A stretch of DNA of 64,000 nt from Sphingomonas sp. (GTDB taxonomy: Bacteria; Pseudomonadota; Alphaproteobacteria; Sphingomonadales; Sphingomonadaceae). Where the stretch lies: positions 1,302,001-1,366,000 of the forward strand of contig NZ_JAFKLZ010000001.1 in the NCBI RefSeq assembly GCF_017304615.1, written 5' to 3'. The position numbers and the translations under genes are program-made. The notes below the pieces were generated by a model that had not been told where the DNA came from, searched no databases, and was given only the letters and a program-made list of their open reading frames with translations. The stretch's first letter is position 1. Each line of letters starts with the position of its first letter. Of the stretch, positions 38,634 to 47,558 are shown one piece after another.

Positions 38634-38793
38634 GTGGCGGGCACTGCCCGGTACGAGCCTTTATTATCCCTGAGGCTATTCATCATCCAAGGGGGCTGTC
38701 CCTGCCCGGACCCTGGTCCGACGTACATGGTCCCCACCTGACGTACCGTGCGTCAGAGGATAACCCGGCCAACGGCCAAGGCGGTCCCGCCAC
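38634..38793 (+). ncRNA. ssrS: 6S RNA
   Basis: About 160 nt between zapA and fau, the usual locus. Closing stem: GTGGCGGG (38634-38641) pairs with CCCGCCAC (38786-38793) and, after one bulged C, ACTGCC (38643-38648) with GGCGGT (38780-38785). TTATCC (38664-38669) pairs with GGATAA (38758-38763), bounding a central bubble containing CTGAGGCTATTCATCATCC. A hairpin GGACC-CT-GGTCC lies in the distal arm. Known 6S RNA mimics an open promoter and sequesters housekeeping RNA polymerase. Exact ends may differ by a few bases. Confidence 0.85.
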
Positions 38794-38810
38794 CGCGCCG
38801 CACGCACGTT

Positions 38811-38888
38811 CGGTAGCTGCGCTACCGACGAGACGCGCAAGCGCGGCCGGCGAGGCAACGCCTCGTCCCACGACGCGGCTTCGCCGCG
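38811..38888 (+). repeat. Run of four short GC-rich hairpins before fau
   Basis: Four consecutive perfect inverted repeats: CGGTAGC-TGC-GCTACCG (38811-38827), CGCGC-AA-GCGCG (38834-38845), CGAGGC-AAC-GCCTCG (38851-38865) and CGCGGC-TTC-GCCGCG (38874-38888). Mostly 3-nt loops, no T-run. The last ends 10 bp before the fau ATG and covers the place of a ribosome binding site. They could end 6S transcripts or stabilise mRNA. Confidence 0.6.
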
Positions 38889-38898
38889 GCACGCCAGT

Positions 38899-39444
38899 AT
38901 GAAGATCGACAAACCTGCCCTCCGCGCCCACATCCGCGCCACCCGCGACGCCTTCGTCGCCAGCAACCCGCCGCCGATCAAGGTCCCCGACGCCTTCACC
39001 GCGCGCCTCTCGCACGGCCTGACCGTCACCTCCTACGTCCCCATGGGCAGCGAAGCCGACCCCTACCCCCTCGCCCGAGCCGCCGTGGAGGCGGGCTGCG
39101 TCCTCGCCCTTCCCCACGTGACCGTGCGCAGCGAACCGATGCGCTTCCTATCGTGGGATACGGAGGCCACGCTCGAAGCCGGGCCTTTCGGCCTCAGCCA
39201 GCCCGCCGCCAACGCAATCGAACTGCGCCCTGACATCATCCTGACGCCCCTGCTGGCATTCGATGCGAAGCTCGACCGGCTCGGCCAGGGTGCGGGCTAT
39301 TACGATCGCGCCTTCGCCCGATTCCCCGAAGCATGGCGCATCGGCGTCGCCTGGAGTATCCAGCAGGTCGAAGAACTGCCCGTCGAGCCGTGGGACGAAC
39401 CGCTCCACGCCGTCGTCACCGAACAAGGATGGATCACGCGATGA
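38899..39444 (+). CDS. fau: 5-formyltetrahydrofolate cyclo-ligase
   Basis: 181-residue enzyme converting 5-formyl-THF to 5,10-methenyl-THF with ATP. Motifs: MKIDKPALRAHIRATRDAF, YVPMGSEADPYPLARAAVEA, ILTPLLAFDAKLDRLGQGAG and YYDRAF. No clear Shine-Dalgarno sequence precedes the ATG, where a hairpin lies instead. The 6S RNA-fau pairing is conserved across proteobacteria. The stop overlaps the next start. Confidence 0.93.
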   Translation: MKIDKPALRAHIRATRDAFVASNPPPIKVPDAFTARLSHGLTVTSYVPMGSEADPYPLARAAVEAGCVLALPHVTVRSEPMRFLSWDTEATLEAGPFGLSQPAANAIELRPDIILTPLLAFDAKLDRLGQGAGYYDRAFARFPEAWRIGVAWSIQQVEELPVEPWDEPLHAVVTEQGWITR

Positions 39445-39683
39445 CCCCGCCGACCGGCCCGCGCTGGCAGAAACCCGTCGGGATGCTGATCATCCTCGCG
39501 CTGATCGCGATCTGGTGTGTCGGCATCGTCAGCCTCGCGCCGTGGATCGGGCAGTGGCATCCCGCGGCGCAACTGTTGTTCTATGTGGCAGCAGGCGTGG
39601 TCTGGCTCTGGGTGCTGCCGATGCGGCGGATGCTGAGCTGGATGGAGACGGGGAAGTGGCGCGCCGATCGCGAGAGGCGCTAG
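39441..39683 (+). CDS. DUF2842 family small membrane protein
   Basis: 80 residues, ATG overlapping the fau stop by 4 bp. Two membrane helices (about 13-32 and 40-60), with RWQKPVGMLIILALIAIWCV and LWVLPMRRMLSWMETGKW, matching the alphaproteobacterial DUF2842 pattern. Function unknown. Confidence 0.8.
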   Translation: MTPPTGPRWQKPVGMLIILALIAIWCVGIVSLAPWIGQWHPAAQLLFYVAAGVVWLWVLPMRRMLSWMETGKWRADRERR

Positions 39684-39736
39684 CGTAGCTGGCGCACACG
39701 CGATCAAGCACGGCCAGCGGAAAGCACGCCATAAGG

Positions 39737-39868
39737 CGCGGCTTTGCCGCGACTGACGGCGCGGGATGGCGAAACTTTGAGTGAAAAGAAGCCGCGGCGA
39801 AGCCGCGTCGTCGATCAGAGCTACCCTCTGTCGCCCGAGCTCGCGCGTCTTGGAATTAGCTCCGCTAA
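39737..39868. repeat. Dispersed short hairpins between DUF2842 gene and tRNA-Asp
   Basis: Within this 204-bp gap are CGCGGC-TTT-GCCGCG (39737-39751), CGCGGC-GAA-GCCGCG (39793-39807) and TTAGC-TCC-GCTAA (39856-39868). The first two share the stem of the fourth hairpin upstream of fau and differ only in the 3-nt loop. A fourth imperfect palindrome (39871-39890) abuts the tRNA 3' end and may act in its termination. No gene is seen in the gap. Confidence 0.55.
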
Positions 39869-39887
39869 TGCCATGCGCGCTGCGCTA

Positions 39888-39964
<77 letters not shown>

Positions 39965-40026
39965 TTGGAAAGCGTGAGGCGCGGCCACTAAGCGAGCCGC
40001 CCTACCCTGTCAACAGCGCCCGACCG

Positions 40027-41295
40027 CTAATTTCGGCGTAGGGAGAAACGCGACTTGGGCCGTTCGCGGACTAGCGTGCCGCGCTCGAACAGGAAGCCCG
40101 CGATGTCGGGCTTGCCGGCGGCGCCCACCACAGTCTGGATGATAATGAGGAGGGGCACCGCGAGCAGCGCGCCCGGCGTCCCCCACACCCAACTCCAGAA
40201 GCTCAGCGAGATCAGGATCAGCACCGGATTGATCGTCAGCCGATGCCCGACGATCAGCGGCGTCACGGCATTCGCCTCGACCAGATGGCATCCGATCATG
40301 ATGAACGATGGCAGCAGCGCGACCCAGATGTCGTTGAACGTCATCAGCCCGCCGATCGCCAGCAGCAGCGCGGCGGCGATCGGCCCAAAATAGGGAACGT
40401 AGTTGAGCAACGCGACGATGCCGCCCCACATCGCCGGATAGGGCATGCCGATCGCCCACAAGGCCGTCCCCACGATCGCCCCGAGCACCACGTTGATCAT
40501 CGTGATCGTGCCGAGATAGGCGGACACGTCATCGACGACGTCCTGGATCACGCGCGCAGTCGCCATCGCGCCGCCGAAGCTCGCGCGGCTGGTGATCGTC
40601 GCGCGTCGGGTCCGGCTCCACCCCGCGAGGAAGAAGAACACCACCAGTACGCCGAAGAACACTTGAATGATCGCCGCCGGAGCCGAGGTCGCGGCGAGTT
40701 CGAGCAGCGATCCGGGCGGCGCGACGGCGGCGGTCGGCGCGGCTCGGACCGGCCCGGTGTTGGCAAGGTGCATGATCGTCTTGTTGAGGTATTTCTCAAG
40801 CGTCTGGTAGAGATCGAGCAGCGGCGCGAGGTTCGTCTGGATGCGATCGATCCGCTCCGGCAGGCGGCGGAAGAACTCGATCGCCGGTACGACGATCGCC
40901 GCCAGCGCGACATTGGCGAGCGCGAGGAAGCTGACGACGCAGACCAGCGAGGCCAGCCATGACGGCAGCCGCCGCCGCTCGAGCCATTCGAGCACCGGAA
41001 TGAGCGCGATCGCGATGACCAGCGAAATCGTCACTGGCAGGAAGAACTCCGCGCCCGCCTTCAACGCGAACGGCAGGCCAAGCAGGAGCGCGATCCCGGC
41101 GATCAGCGTCAGCGCCGCGAGCAGCCGGTCGCGCCGGTCGTCGACCGGCGGCGCGGCATCGTCGATCGGGTCATCGGAGGCCAGGCCGGACCCCGGCGCG
41201 ACAGCCGCCGCACCACCCAGCGGCACACCCGCCATCTCGTCCAACACTGGGTCGCCGCCGCTTTCCATTCGCCTTCCGTAGCGCCATTCCATCAC
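40027..41295 (-). CDS. AI-2E family transporter (PerM/YhhT-like permease)
   Basis: 422 residues with about eight membrane helices. Family marks: FFLPVTISLVIAIALIPVLE, the C-terminal WGGIVALLNYVPYFGPIAAA and NPVLILISLSFWSWVWGTPG. The family name comes from one exporter; most members have unknown cargo, some being Na+/H+ antiporters or lipid-linked transporters. The start at 41295 has no clear ribosome site and lies only 26 bp from divergent glpK; an internal ATG at 41268 follows GGAAGG and may be the real start. Confidence 0.88.
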   Translation of the reverse strand: MMEWRYGRRMESGGDPVLDEMAGVPLGGAAAVAPGSGLASDDPIDDAAPPVDDRRDRLLAALTLIAGIALLLGLPFALKAGAEFFLPVTISLVIAIALIPVLEWLERRRLPSWLASLVCVVSFLALANVALAAIVVPAIEFFRRLPERIDRIQTNLAPLLDLYQTLEKYLNKTIMHLANTGPVRAAPTAAVAPPGSLLELAATSAPAAIIQVFFGVLVVFFFLAGWSRTRRATITSRASFGGAMATARVIQDVVDDVSAYLGTITMINVVLGAIVGTALWAIGMPYPAMWGGIVALLNYVPYFGPIAAALLLAIGGLMTFNDIWVALLPSFIMIGCHLVEANAVTPLIVGHRLTINPVLILISLSFWSWVWGTPGALLAVPLLIIIQTVVGAAGKPDIAGFLFERGTLVRERPKSRFSLRRN

Positions 41296-41321
41296 AATGT
41301 AATCCCGGCTAGCGTGGCCGA

Positions 41322-42806
41322 ATGGGAGAGAAACTGCTTGTCATCGACGAAGGCACGACATCGACGCGAGCGATGCTGTTCGCGCTGGACGGAACGTGCT
41401 TGGGATCGCAATCGGCGGACCTGACGCAGCATTACCCCGCGCCCGGTTTGGTCGAACACGACGCCGCCGAGATCTGGGAGCGAACGCTGTCCTGCGCGAA
41501 GGCGATGGTCGAGAAGGCCGACGGGGCGGAGCGCATCGCGGCGATCGGCATCACCAACCAGCGCGAGACCATCGTGTTCTGGGACAAACAGACCGGCGAG
41601 CCGCTCGCGCCCGCGATCGCGTGGCAGGACCGGCGGACGGCGCAGATGTGCCGCGACCTGAAGGAGGCCGGGCACGAACCGACCGTCCAGGCGCGGACCG
41701 GACTGCTGCTCGACCCCTATTTTTCGGGGTCGAAGATCGGCTGGGCGATGGCCAACTGGCCGCAGCTGAAAGAAGCCGGCGACCGGCTCGCGGTCGGCAC
41801 GATCGATTCCTGGCTGGTGTGGAAACTCACGGCCAATGACGGGCGCGCCGGCGTGCATGTCACCGACGCCACCAACGCCAGCCGCACCGCGTTGATGGGG
41901 ATCGGCAGCGGCCATTGGGACGACGGGCTGATCGACCTGTTCGACGCGCCGCGCGCCGCCTTGCCCGAAATCGTCGATTGCGCCGGGCACTACGGTGAGA
42001 CGACGTTGTTCGGTGCGCCGATCCCGATCTGCGGCATGGCGGGCGACCAGCAGGCGGCGACGATCGGCCAGGCGTGCCTCGAACCCGGCGACACCAAGGC
42101 GACGTTCGGAACCGGCGCATTCGTGCTGACACAATATGGCGCGAAGCAGCCGACGTCGCACAACCGCTTGCTCGCGACGATCGCATGGCAACTCGACGGG
42201 CGGCGTGCCTATGCGCTCGAGGGGTCGGTGTTCGTCGCCGGCAGCTTGATCCAGTGGCTGCGCGATTCGCTGAAGCTGATCGCCACCGCGCAGGAAACCG
42301 AAGAACTGGCGCGATCGGTCCAGGACAATGCCGGCGTGTATCTCGTCCCCGCTTTGTCCGGCCTCGGCGCGCCATGGTGGCAGGCCGACGCACGCGCCAG
42401 CATTTCGGGCCTCAGCTTCACCGCGACGCGCGCGCATGTCGTCCGCGCCGCGCTGGAGGCGATGGCGCATCAGGCGAATGACCTCAAAACCGCCTTTGCC
42501 GCCGACGGCGCCGACTGGAAGGCGCTACGGATCGACGGCGGCATGGTCGCCAACGACTGGATGGCGCAGGATCTGGCGGACGTGCTGAACCTCGCAGTCG
42601 AGCGCCCGGTCTTCGCCGAGACGACAGCGCTGGGCGCTGCGATGCTGGCGGGCGTCGGTTGCGGGCTGTTCAAGGACCTCCACGCAGCGTCGTCAATGCG
42701 CGGCAAGATTGCGACGTTCGACTCCGCCATGGACGACACCGTTCGGAAAACCCGGCTCAATGGCTGGGCAAACGCCGTGAGGTCGGTGGTCGCCGCCGCC
42801 GGTTAG
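41322..42806 (+). CDS. glpK: Glycerol kinase
   Basis: 494-residue FGGY kinase phosphorylating glycerol to glycerol-3-phosphate. Motifs: VIDEGTTSTRAMLF, ITNQRETIVFWDKQTGEPL, IAWQDRRTA, ICGMAGDQQAATIGQACLEP and GTGAFVLTQYG. It stands without glpF or glpD in this window. It converges with the Crp/Fnr gene, 10 bp apart. Confidence 0.95.
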   Translation: MGEKLLVIDEGTTSTRAMLFALDGTCLGSQSADLTQHYPAPGLVEHDAAEIWERTLSCAKAMVEKADGAERIAAIGITNQRETIVFWDKQTGEPLAPAIAWQDRRTAQMCRDLKEAGHEPTVQARTGLLLDPYFSGSKIGWAMANWPQLKEAGDRLAVGTIDSWLVWKLTANDGRAGVHVTDATNASRTALMGIGSGHWDDGLIDLFDAPRAALPEIVDCAGHYGETTLFGAPIPICGMAGDQQAATIGQACLEPGDTKATFGTGAFVLTQYGAKQPTSHNRLLATIAWQLDGRRAYALEGSVFVAGSLIQWLRDSLKLIATAQETEELARSVQDNAGVYLVPALSGLGAPWWQADARASISGLSFTATRAHVVRAALEAMAHQANDLKTAFAADGADWKALRIDGGMVANDWMAQDLADVLNLAVERPVFAETTALGAAMLAGVGCGLFKDLHAASSMRGKIATFDSAMDDTVRKTRLNGWANAVRSVVAAAG

Positions 42807-42816
42807 GCGCCGAAGG

Positions 42817-43557
42817 CTACGGCGTCCGAACCCCGTCGTCCCGCGCTTCGTCCTCCAGATAGAGATAATCGGGCTGGAATTCGCCGGTGTTCGCCAGCCG
42901 GTCGAAGTCCATCACCGTCACCATCCGGTCGGATACTTCGACCATCCCCGCCTCGCGCAGGACGCGTAGCGTGCGGTTGACGTGGACCGAGGTGAGGCCG
43001 CACGCCTCGCCAAGGTCCTGCTGCGTCAGCGGCCAGGCGAAGGTCCCGTCCTCGACCAGCCCGACTGCATCGAGCCGGCAATAGGTTTCGCTCAGCATGT
43101 GCGCGACGCGTCCCACGGCATCGAGCCGCCCGAGCCGGAAAATCCACTCGCGGTGCAGTGCCGCATCAAGCAGCGTCGAGAACCACAGGACGCGCCCCAG
43201 ATGCGGCAAGCGTTCGATCAGCTCGGTCAATTTGTCGTGCGGAGCATAGGCTACCTGGCACTCGCTGATCGTCGCGACGTCATGGTCCAGCCGCTGCAGC
43301 GGATAGCCGTGCAGGTCGACGAAATCGCCCGGCGTCTGCACGCTCACGAGCTGCCGATGCCCGTCCGCCCCGTCCATGTAACGGCACATGAACCCGGAAA
43401 TCAGGAACGTGCTGCGGTTCACGACGTCGCCGCGGCTTGTCACCACCTTGCGCTTGGGCAAGGTGACCGGCGCCGTGAGGATTTCGTCGAGTCCCGCCTT
43501 CTCTTCGTCACTCAATTCGCGGCGACGGCGGCCGCGCAGGAAATTGTCGCTCAGCAT
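42817..43557 (-). CDS. Crp/Fnr family transcriptional regulator
   Basis: 246 residues: cNMP-like beta-barrel (about 25-135, with GFMCRYMDGADGHRQLVSVQ and PGDFVDLH), dimer helix, and HTH_Crp domain (about 170-225) with LTQQDLGEACGLTSVHVNRT. No Fnr-type N-terminal cysteine cluster, so it is not an oxygen-sensing Fnr. Ligand and targets unknown. Convergent with glpK; divergent control of neighbours is not apparent. Confidence 0.9.
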   Translation of the reverse strand: MLSDNFLRGRRRRELSDEEKAGLDEILTAPVTLPKRKVVTSRGDVVNRSTFLISGFMCRYMDGADGHRQLVSVQTPGDFVDLHGYPLQRLDHDVATISECQVAYAPHDKLTELIERLPHLGRVLWFSTLLDAALHREWIFRLGRLDAVGRVAHMLSETYCRLDAVGLVEDGTFAWPLTQQDLGEACGLTSVHVNRTLRVLREAGMVEVSDRMVTVMDFDRLANTGEFQPDYLYLEDEARDDGVRTP

Positions 43558-43601
43558 GGGCTCACTTTAGGTCCGTAAATGACCGAAGGCATTGATCGTT
43601 G

Positions 43602-44114
43602 TTAAGGTGTAACGCTTTCGCCGAGCAGGAGTTGCAGAAAGACGAGGTCGAGCCAGCGCCCGAATTTTTCCGCGACCTGCGGCATCCGTCCCACCTCGCG
43701 AAACCCCATCGCGCGGTGCAATGCGATCGACCCGTCATTGTCAGCCGCGATGCCGGCAACCATTGCATGCTTCGCCGCCAGCCGCGCCCGTTCAATGAGC
43801 GCGGCAAGCAGCGCCCGGCCGATGCCCTCGCGGTGCCGCGCCGGATCGACATAGATCGAATGTTCGACGGTCGACCGATACCCGTTCCACGCCCGAAACT
43901 CGCCGAACGAGGCGAACCCGGCGATGGCGCCGTCGCTTTCGGCGACCAGCACGGGAAAGCCATCGCTTTGCCGCCGCGCCAGCCACGCCTCGCGCCCAGT
44001 TAGGTCGGACACGCGTGTGTCGAAGATCGCGGTCGTCTCGCGCACCGCATGGTTGAAGATGGGCAGGATGCCCGCGGCGTCGGCGGCCAAGGCGTCGCGG
44101 ATGATGGGCGTCAT
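43602..44114 (-). CDS. GNAT N-acetyltransferase (phosphinothricin acetyltransferase-like)
   Basis: 170 residues from ATG 44114; a start at 44231 would run into the divergent promoter region. GNAT marks: IRDALAADAAGILPIFNHAV, EHSIYVDPARHREGIGRAL (acetyl-CoA P-loop variant of R/Q-x-x-G-x-G/A), and ALHRAMGFREVGRMPQV. The order and spacing resemble Pat/Bar-type enzymes acting on amino-acid analogues; actual substrate unknown. Confidence 0.87.
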   Translation of the reverse strand: MTPIIRDALAADAAGILPIFNHAVRETTAIFDTRVSDLTGREAWLARRQSDGFPVLVAESDGAIAGFASFGEFRAWNGYRSTVEHSIYVDPARHREGIGRALLAALIERARLAAKHAMVAGIAADNDGSIALHRAMGFREVGRMPQVAEKFGRWLDLVFLQLLLGESVTP

Positions 44115-44212
44115 GACGGCGACGCTAGACGCAGCACTACGCCATTGCCAATCGATTGACGCCCATCCCCTCTCCTGCTCCACTGCTAGTCGGTCTTTCG
44201 GGGGGAAGAACG

Positions 44213-45484
44213 ATGGCAGACGGATCGGCAACGCCGACGATCACACGCGGCCAAGTGCTCGGCGTGACGTTGGGCAATGCGCTCGAATTCTACGACTTTC
44301 TCGTCTTCAGCTTCTTCGCCGTCCAGATCGGCCAATGCTTCTTTCCCGCGACCAACCCGCAATCGAGCCTGCTGCTCGCGCTCGCGACGTTCGGCGCGGG
44401 GTTCCTGACGCGGCCGCTCGGCGCGTTCGTGATCGGCGGACTGGGCGACCGGATCGGGCGGCGGCCGATGATGTTGCTGTCGTTCGCGATGATCGGGCTG
44501 TCGACGCTCGGCGTGGCGATCACGCCGTCCTACGCGGCGATCGGCGTCGCCGCGCCGATCGCCATCATCCTGTTCCGGCTGGTCCAGGGCTTTGCGTTGG
44601 GCGGCGAGGTCGGGGCCAGCACTGCCTTTCTGTCCGAAGCTGCGCCAGCCGACAGGCGTGGATGGTACATATCAATGCAGTTCACCGGGCAAGGCGCCGC
44701 GACGTTGCTGGCGGGGGCGATCGGGGTCGCGCTGGCCGCGGCGATGGACGACGCCGCTTTGTCGAGCTGGGGGTGGCGGATTGCGATGGCGATCGGCGCG
44801 GCGACGGTTCCGGTGGGTCTGATGCTCCGCCGCACGTTGCCCGAAACGCTCCATGCCACCGTGTCGGCCGGGCGGGCGCCGCCGATGAAGAGTTTTGCGC
44901 CGATCGCGCTGTTCGGTTTCGTCGCAATGCTATCGGGGACAATCGGCACCTATGTGCTCAATTACATGACGACCTTCGCCAAGGCGACGCTGGGCATGCC
45001 GTCAGGCGTGGCGCTCGGCGCGACGATCGCGGTCGGGCTGGGCAACGTGATAGGGTCGGCGTCGGGCGGCTGGATGTCCGACATGCACGGGCGGCGGCCG
45101 TGGATGATCTGGCCGATGCTCGCGCTGGTGATGGGCGTGATACCCGGCTTCTGGCTGCTGGTCGGACACCCTACCGCCGGCACGCTATACGCGATCGGCT
45201 TCGGGTTGCGGCTGCTGCTGTCGCTGGCGGCGACGAGCGCGTTCATTGCCGTGACGGAGGCGTTGCCGATGCGGGTCCGCTCCGGGGCGATATCGATCGT
45301 ATACGCGCTGGCGATTTCGATCTTCGGCGGATCGACGCAATTCGTCGTCGCGTGGCTGACCGGTATGACGGGCAATCCGCTGTCGCCGGCCTGGTACATG
45401 TTCGGGGCGTCGTTGCTCGGGCTCGTGGCGATGGCCTTCGCCAGCGAAAGCGCGCCGGCGAAGGTCGGGGTCGCCCCCGCCTAG
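44213..45484 (+). CDS. MFS transporter, metabolite:H+ symporter type
   Basis: 423 residues, twelve predicted helices. N-terminal GVTLGNALEFYDFLVFSFFA and GGLGDRIGRRPMMLLSF are typical of the MHS group (citrate, 2-oxoglutarate or proline/betaine carriers); the central loop has MRRTLPET-like LMLRRTLPETLHA. The ATG at 44213 follows GGGGGGAAG. Substrate most likely a carboxylate such as citrate, by similarity in pattern only. Its stop overlaps the convergent 44-aa gene by 2 bp. Confidence 0.85.
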   Translation: MADGSATPTITRGQVLGVTLGNALEFYDFLVFSFFAVQIGQCFFPATNPQSSLLLALATFGAGFLTRPLGAFVIGGLGDRIGRRPMMLLSFAMIGLSTLGVAITPSYAAIGVAAPIAIILFRLVQGFALGGEVGASTAFLSEAAPADRRGWYISMQFTGQGAATLLAGAIGVALAAAMDDAALSSWGWRIAMAIGAATVPVGLMLRRTLPETLHATVSAGRAPPMKSFAPIALFGFVAMLSGTIGTYVLNYMTTFAKATLGMPSGVALGATIAVGLGNVIGSASGGWMSDMHGRRPWMIWPMLALVMGVIPGFWLLVGHPTAGTLYAIGFGLRLLLSLAATSAFIAVTEALPMRVRSGAISIVYALAISIFGGSTQFVVAWLTGMTGNPLSPAWYMFGASLLGLVAMAFASESAPAKVGVAPA

Positions 45485-45615
45485 AACGGCAGAGCGTGGA
45501 AATATTTGAGCACGCCCAGCACCGCGATCAGGATCGCGATGGCGATGATGACGTTCGCGACATCGAAACTGCTCTTGGCGACGACGGTACGTTCGTCAGT
45601 GTTTAGATCGGCCAT
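45481..45615 (-). CDS. 44-aa single-TM membrane microprotein
   Basis: 44 residues reading MADLNTDERTVVAKSSFDVA, then a hydrophobic helix (about 20-37), ending LKYFHALPF. A near-perfect Shine-Dalgarno AAAGGAGG lies 5 bases before the ATG, strong support for translation. The stop overlaps the convergent MFS stop. Single inner-membrane helix with an acidic N-terminus is expected. Function unknown. Confidence 0.65.
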   Translation of the reverse strand: MADLNTDERTVVAKSSFDVANVIIAIAILIAVLGVLKYFHALPF

Positions 45616-45687
45616 GAAACCCTCCTTTGTTCCGGTGGCATAACGGCCGCCGGTGTCCCGGGTTCCGATCGATCGGCGGTTATCCGC

Positions 45688-47436
45688 CTAGGCGACCTCG
45701 GCGACGCGGTCCGCGAACAGCGTCTTCAGATCCTTCTTCAGGATCTTGCCGTTCGCGTTGCGCGGCAGCGTTTCGTGGACGAAGCGCACCGCCACCGGTG
45801 CCTTGAACGCCGCCAGCCGCTCGCGCACCCAGGCCTGCAGTTCGCTTTCGGTCGCGGTCATGCCGGGGGCCAGATGCACCACCGCCGCCGGCTCCTCGCC
45901 CAACGTGCGGTGCGGGATGCCGATAATCGCGCAGTCGGTCACCGCGGGATGTTCGTAGAGCGCGTTCTCCACCTCCGACGAATAGATGTTCTCGCCGCCG
46001 CGGATCACCATGTCCTTGGCGCGGTCGACGATATAGACGAACCCCTCCTCGTCGAGCCGGGCAAGGTCGCCGGTACGGACCCATCCATCGACGAAGGTTT
46101 CCGCCGACGCTTCGGGCTTGTTCCAATATTCCTTCACGATCATCGGCCCGCGCGCCCATAGTTCACCGACCTCGCCAACCGGCAGCACGGTCACGCCGTC
46201 GTCGGCGCGGATTTCAAGGTCGGCGACCGCGACGGGCGGCCCCGCGCTCGTCGGGCGGTTGAGATAATCCTCCGCCCCGTGGTGCGTGACCGTCGCCATC
46301 GTCTCGGTCATGCCCCAGCCGTTGCCGGGCAGAGCGCCAAACACCTCGTAAATCTTCTTCACCAACTCAGGCGCGGAGGGCGCGCCGCCATAGGCGATCG
46401 CCTCGATCGACGAGAGGTCGTACTTGTCGCGTTCCGGATGCTCCAGCAATTGCCACGCAATCGTCGGCACCCCGCCGGTGAAATGGACCTTCTCGCGCTC
46501 GATGATCTCCATCGCCTGGACCGGTTCCCACTTGCGCATGAAGATCGACGTGCCGCCGCTCGCCATCGTACCCATCAGCCCGGCAGAGCAGGCGGTGACA
46601 TGGAACATCGGGATCACCGTCAGCGCGGTACGCGGCGTGGGATCGGGGATCGCTTCGCCACGCCGCAGAAAGCTTCGCGCCGCCGAATAGCCCGACGACA
46701 TGATGTTGGTCGTCAGATTGCGGTGCGTGCCGAGCGCGCCCTTCGGATTGCCCGTCGTGCCGCTGGTGTAGAAGATCGTGGCGTCGTCGTCGGGATCGAT
46801 CGCGACGCGCGGACGGTCGGCATCGGGCAGGTCGGCCCATGTTCCCGGCTGGCCGATCAAATCCTCCAGCGCCGTCGCGCCATCGATCGGCGCGGGCGCG
46901 CGCGCGACGATCAGCCGCTCGACTCCAGTCAGCGCGGGCAAATGCTCCCGGATGCGAGCAAGGCGCTCGACGTCGACGATCACCACCTTCGCAGCCGAAT
47001 CGCGGATGCCGTATTCGAGTTCAGCACCCGTCCACCACGCATTGAGCGGCACGGCGATCGCGCCGGTCGTCGTGATGGCGAAGAACACGACCGGCCATTC
47101 GGGCAGATTGCGCATCGCGAAGGCGACTCGATCGCCCTTCCCGACACCCATTTCCTGCAACGCGCGCGCCAGCGTCGCCGTCGCGCGGTAATTGGCGTCG
47201 AAGGTCACGCGATCCTGGTCGAGGATGGTGAAGGTCCGCGCCGCGTGCGTGCGCGACAGATCGAGCACCTGACCCAGATCGCGCGGCGCGTATTTCCACA
47301 CGCGCGTCGGCACGCCGCGGATCGTCACCGTCTCCATTTCGAACTTCGATCCCGGCGCCGTTAGCGCTGCGGCGGCATCCTTCAGCGACATCTTCGGCCA
47401 GGCCGGGTCCAGCGCGATTACGGGTTCGGTCGACAC
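45688..47436 (-). CDS. Acyl-CoA synthetase (AMP-binding)
   Basis: About 582 residues; activates a carboxylic acid to acyl-CoA through an acyl-AMP. AMP motif ATIFYTSGTTGNPKGALGTH, then GWGMTETMATVT, GWVRTGDLARLDEEG and the C-terminal catalytic Lys in LPRNANGKILKK. The GTG at 47436 follows GGAGA at good spacing; a GTG at 47457 would add seven residues. Divergent from the serine hydrolase with a 122-bp gap. Chain-length specificity unknown; medium or long chain is likely given the beta-oxidation genes nearby. Confidence 0.9.
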   Translation of the reverse strand: MSTEPVIALDPAWPKMSLKDAAAALTAPGSKFEMETVTIRGVPTRVWKYAPRDLGQVLDLSRTHAARTFTILDQDRVTFDANYRATATLARALQEMGVGKGDRVAFAMRNLPEWPVVFFAITTTGAIAVPLNAWWTGAELEYGIRDSAAKVVIVDVERLARIREHLPALTGVERLIVARAPAPIDGATALEDLIGQPGTWADLPDADRPRVAIDPDDDATIFYTSGTTGNPKGALGTHRNLTTNIMSSGYSAARSFLRRGEAIPDPTPRTALTVIPMFHVTACSAGLMGTMASGGTSIFMRKWEPVQAMEIIEREKVHFTGGVPTIAWQLLEHPERDKYDLSSIEAIAYGGAPSAPELVKKIYEVFGALPGNGWGMTETMATVTHHGAEDYLNRPTSAGPPVAVADLEIRADDGVTVLPVGEVGELWARGPMIVKEYWNKPEASAETFVDGWVRTGDLARLDEEGFVYIVDRAKDMVIRGGENIYSSEVENALYEHPAVTDCAIIGIPHRTLGEEPAAVVHLAPGMTATESELQAWVRERLAAFKAPVAVRFVHETLPRNANGKILKKDLKTLFADRVAEVA

Positions 47437-47558
47437 ATGCTCTCCGTCGGTATGCACGGCGGTTCGCCGCCGTCGCTTTTGCCGTAATGTTAGAGTTGAT
47501 TCGCGCGCCGCTCAAGGCAATAGGGAGTCGCGATTAGAAACGAGGGTATGGACGAGCG

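Noticed and set aside
40027-41295. Quorum-sensing AI-2 exporter
   Set aside because: The family name is historical; sequence shows only the permease family, and no luxS or lsr gene is present.
42817-43557. Oxygen-sensing Fnr
   Set aside because: The N-terminal cysteine cluster required for the iron-sulphur centre is absent.
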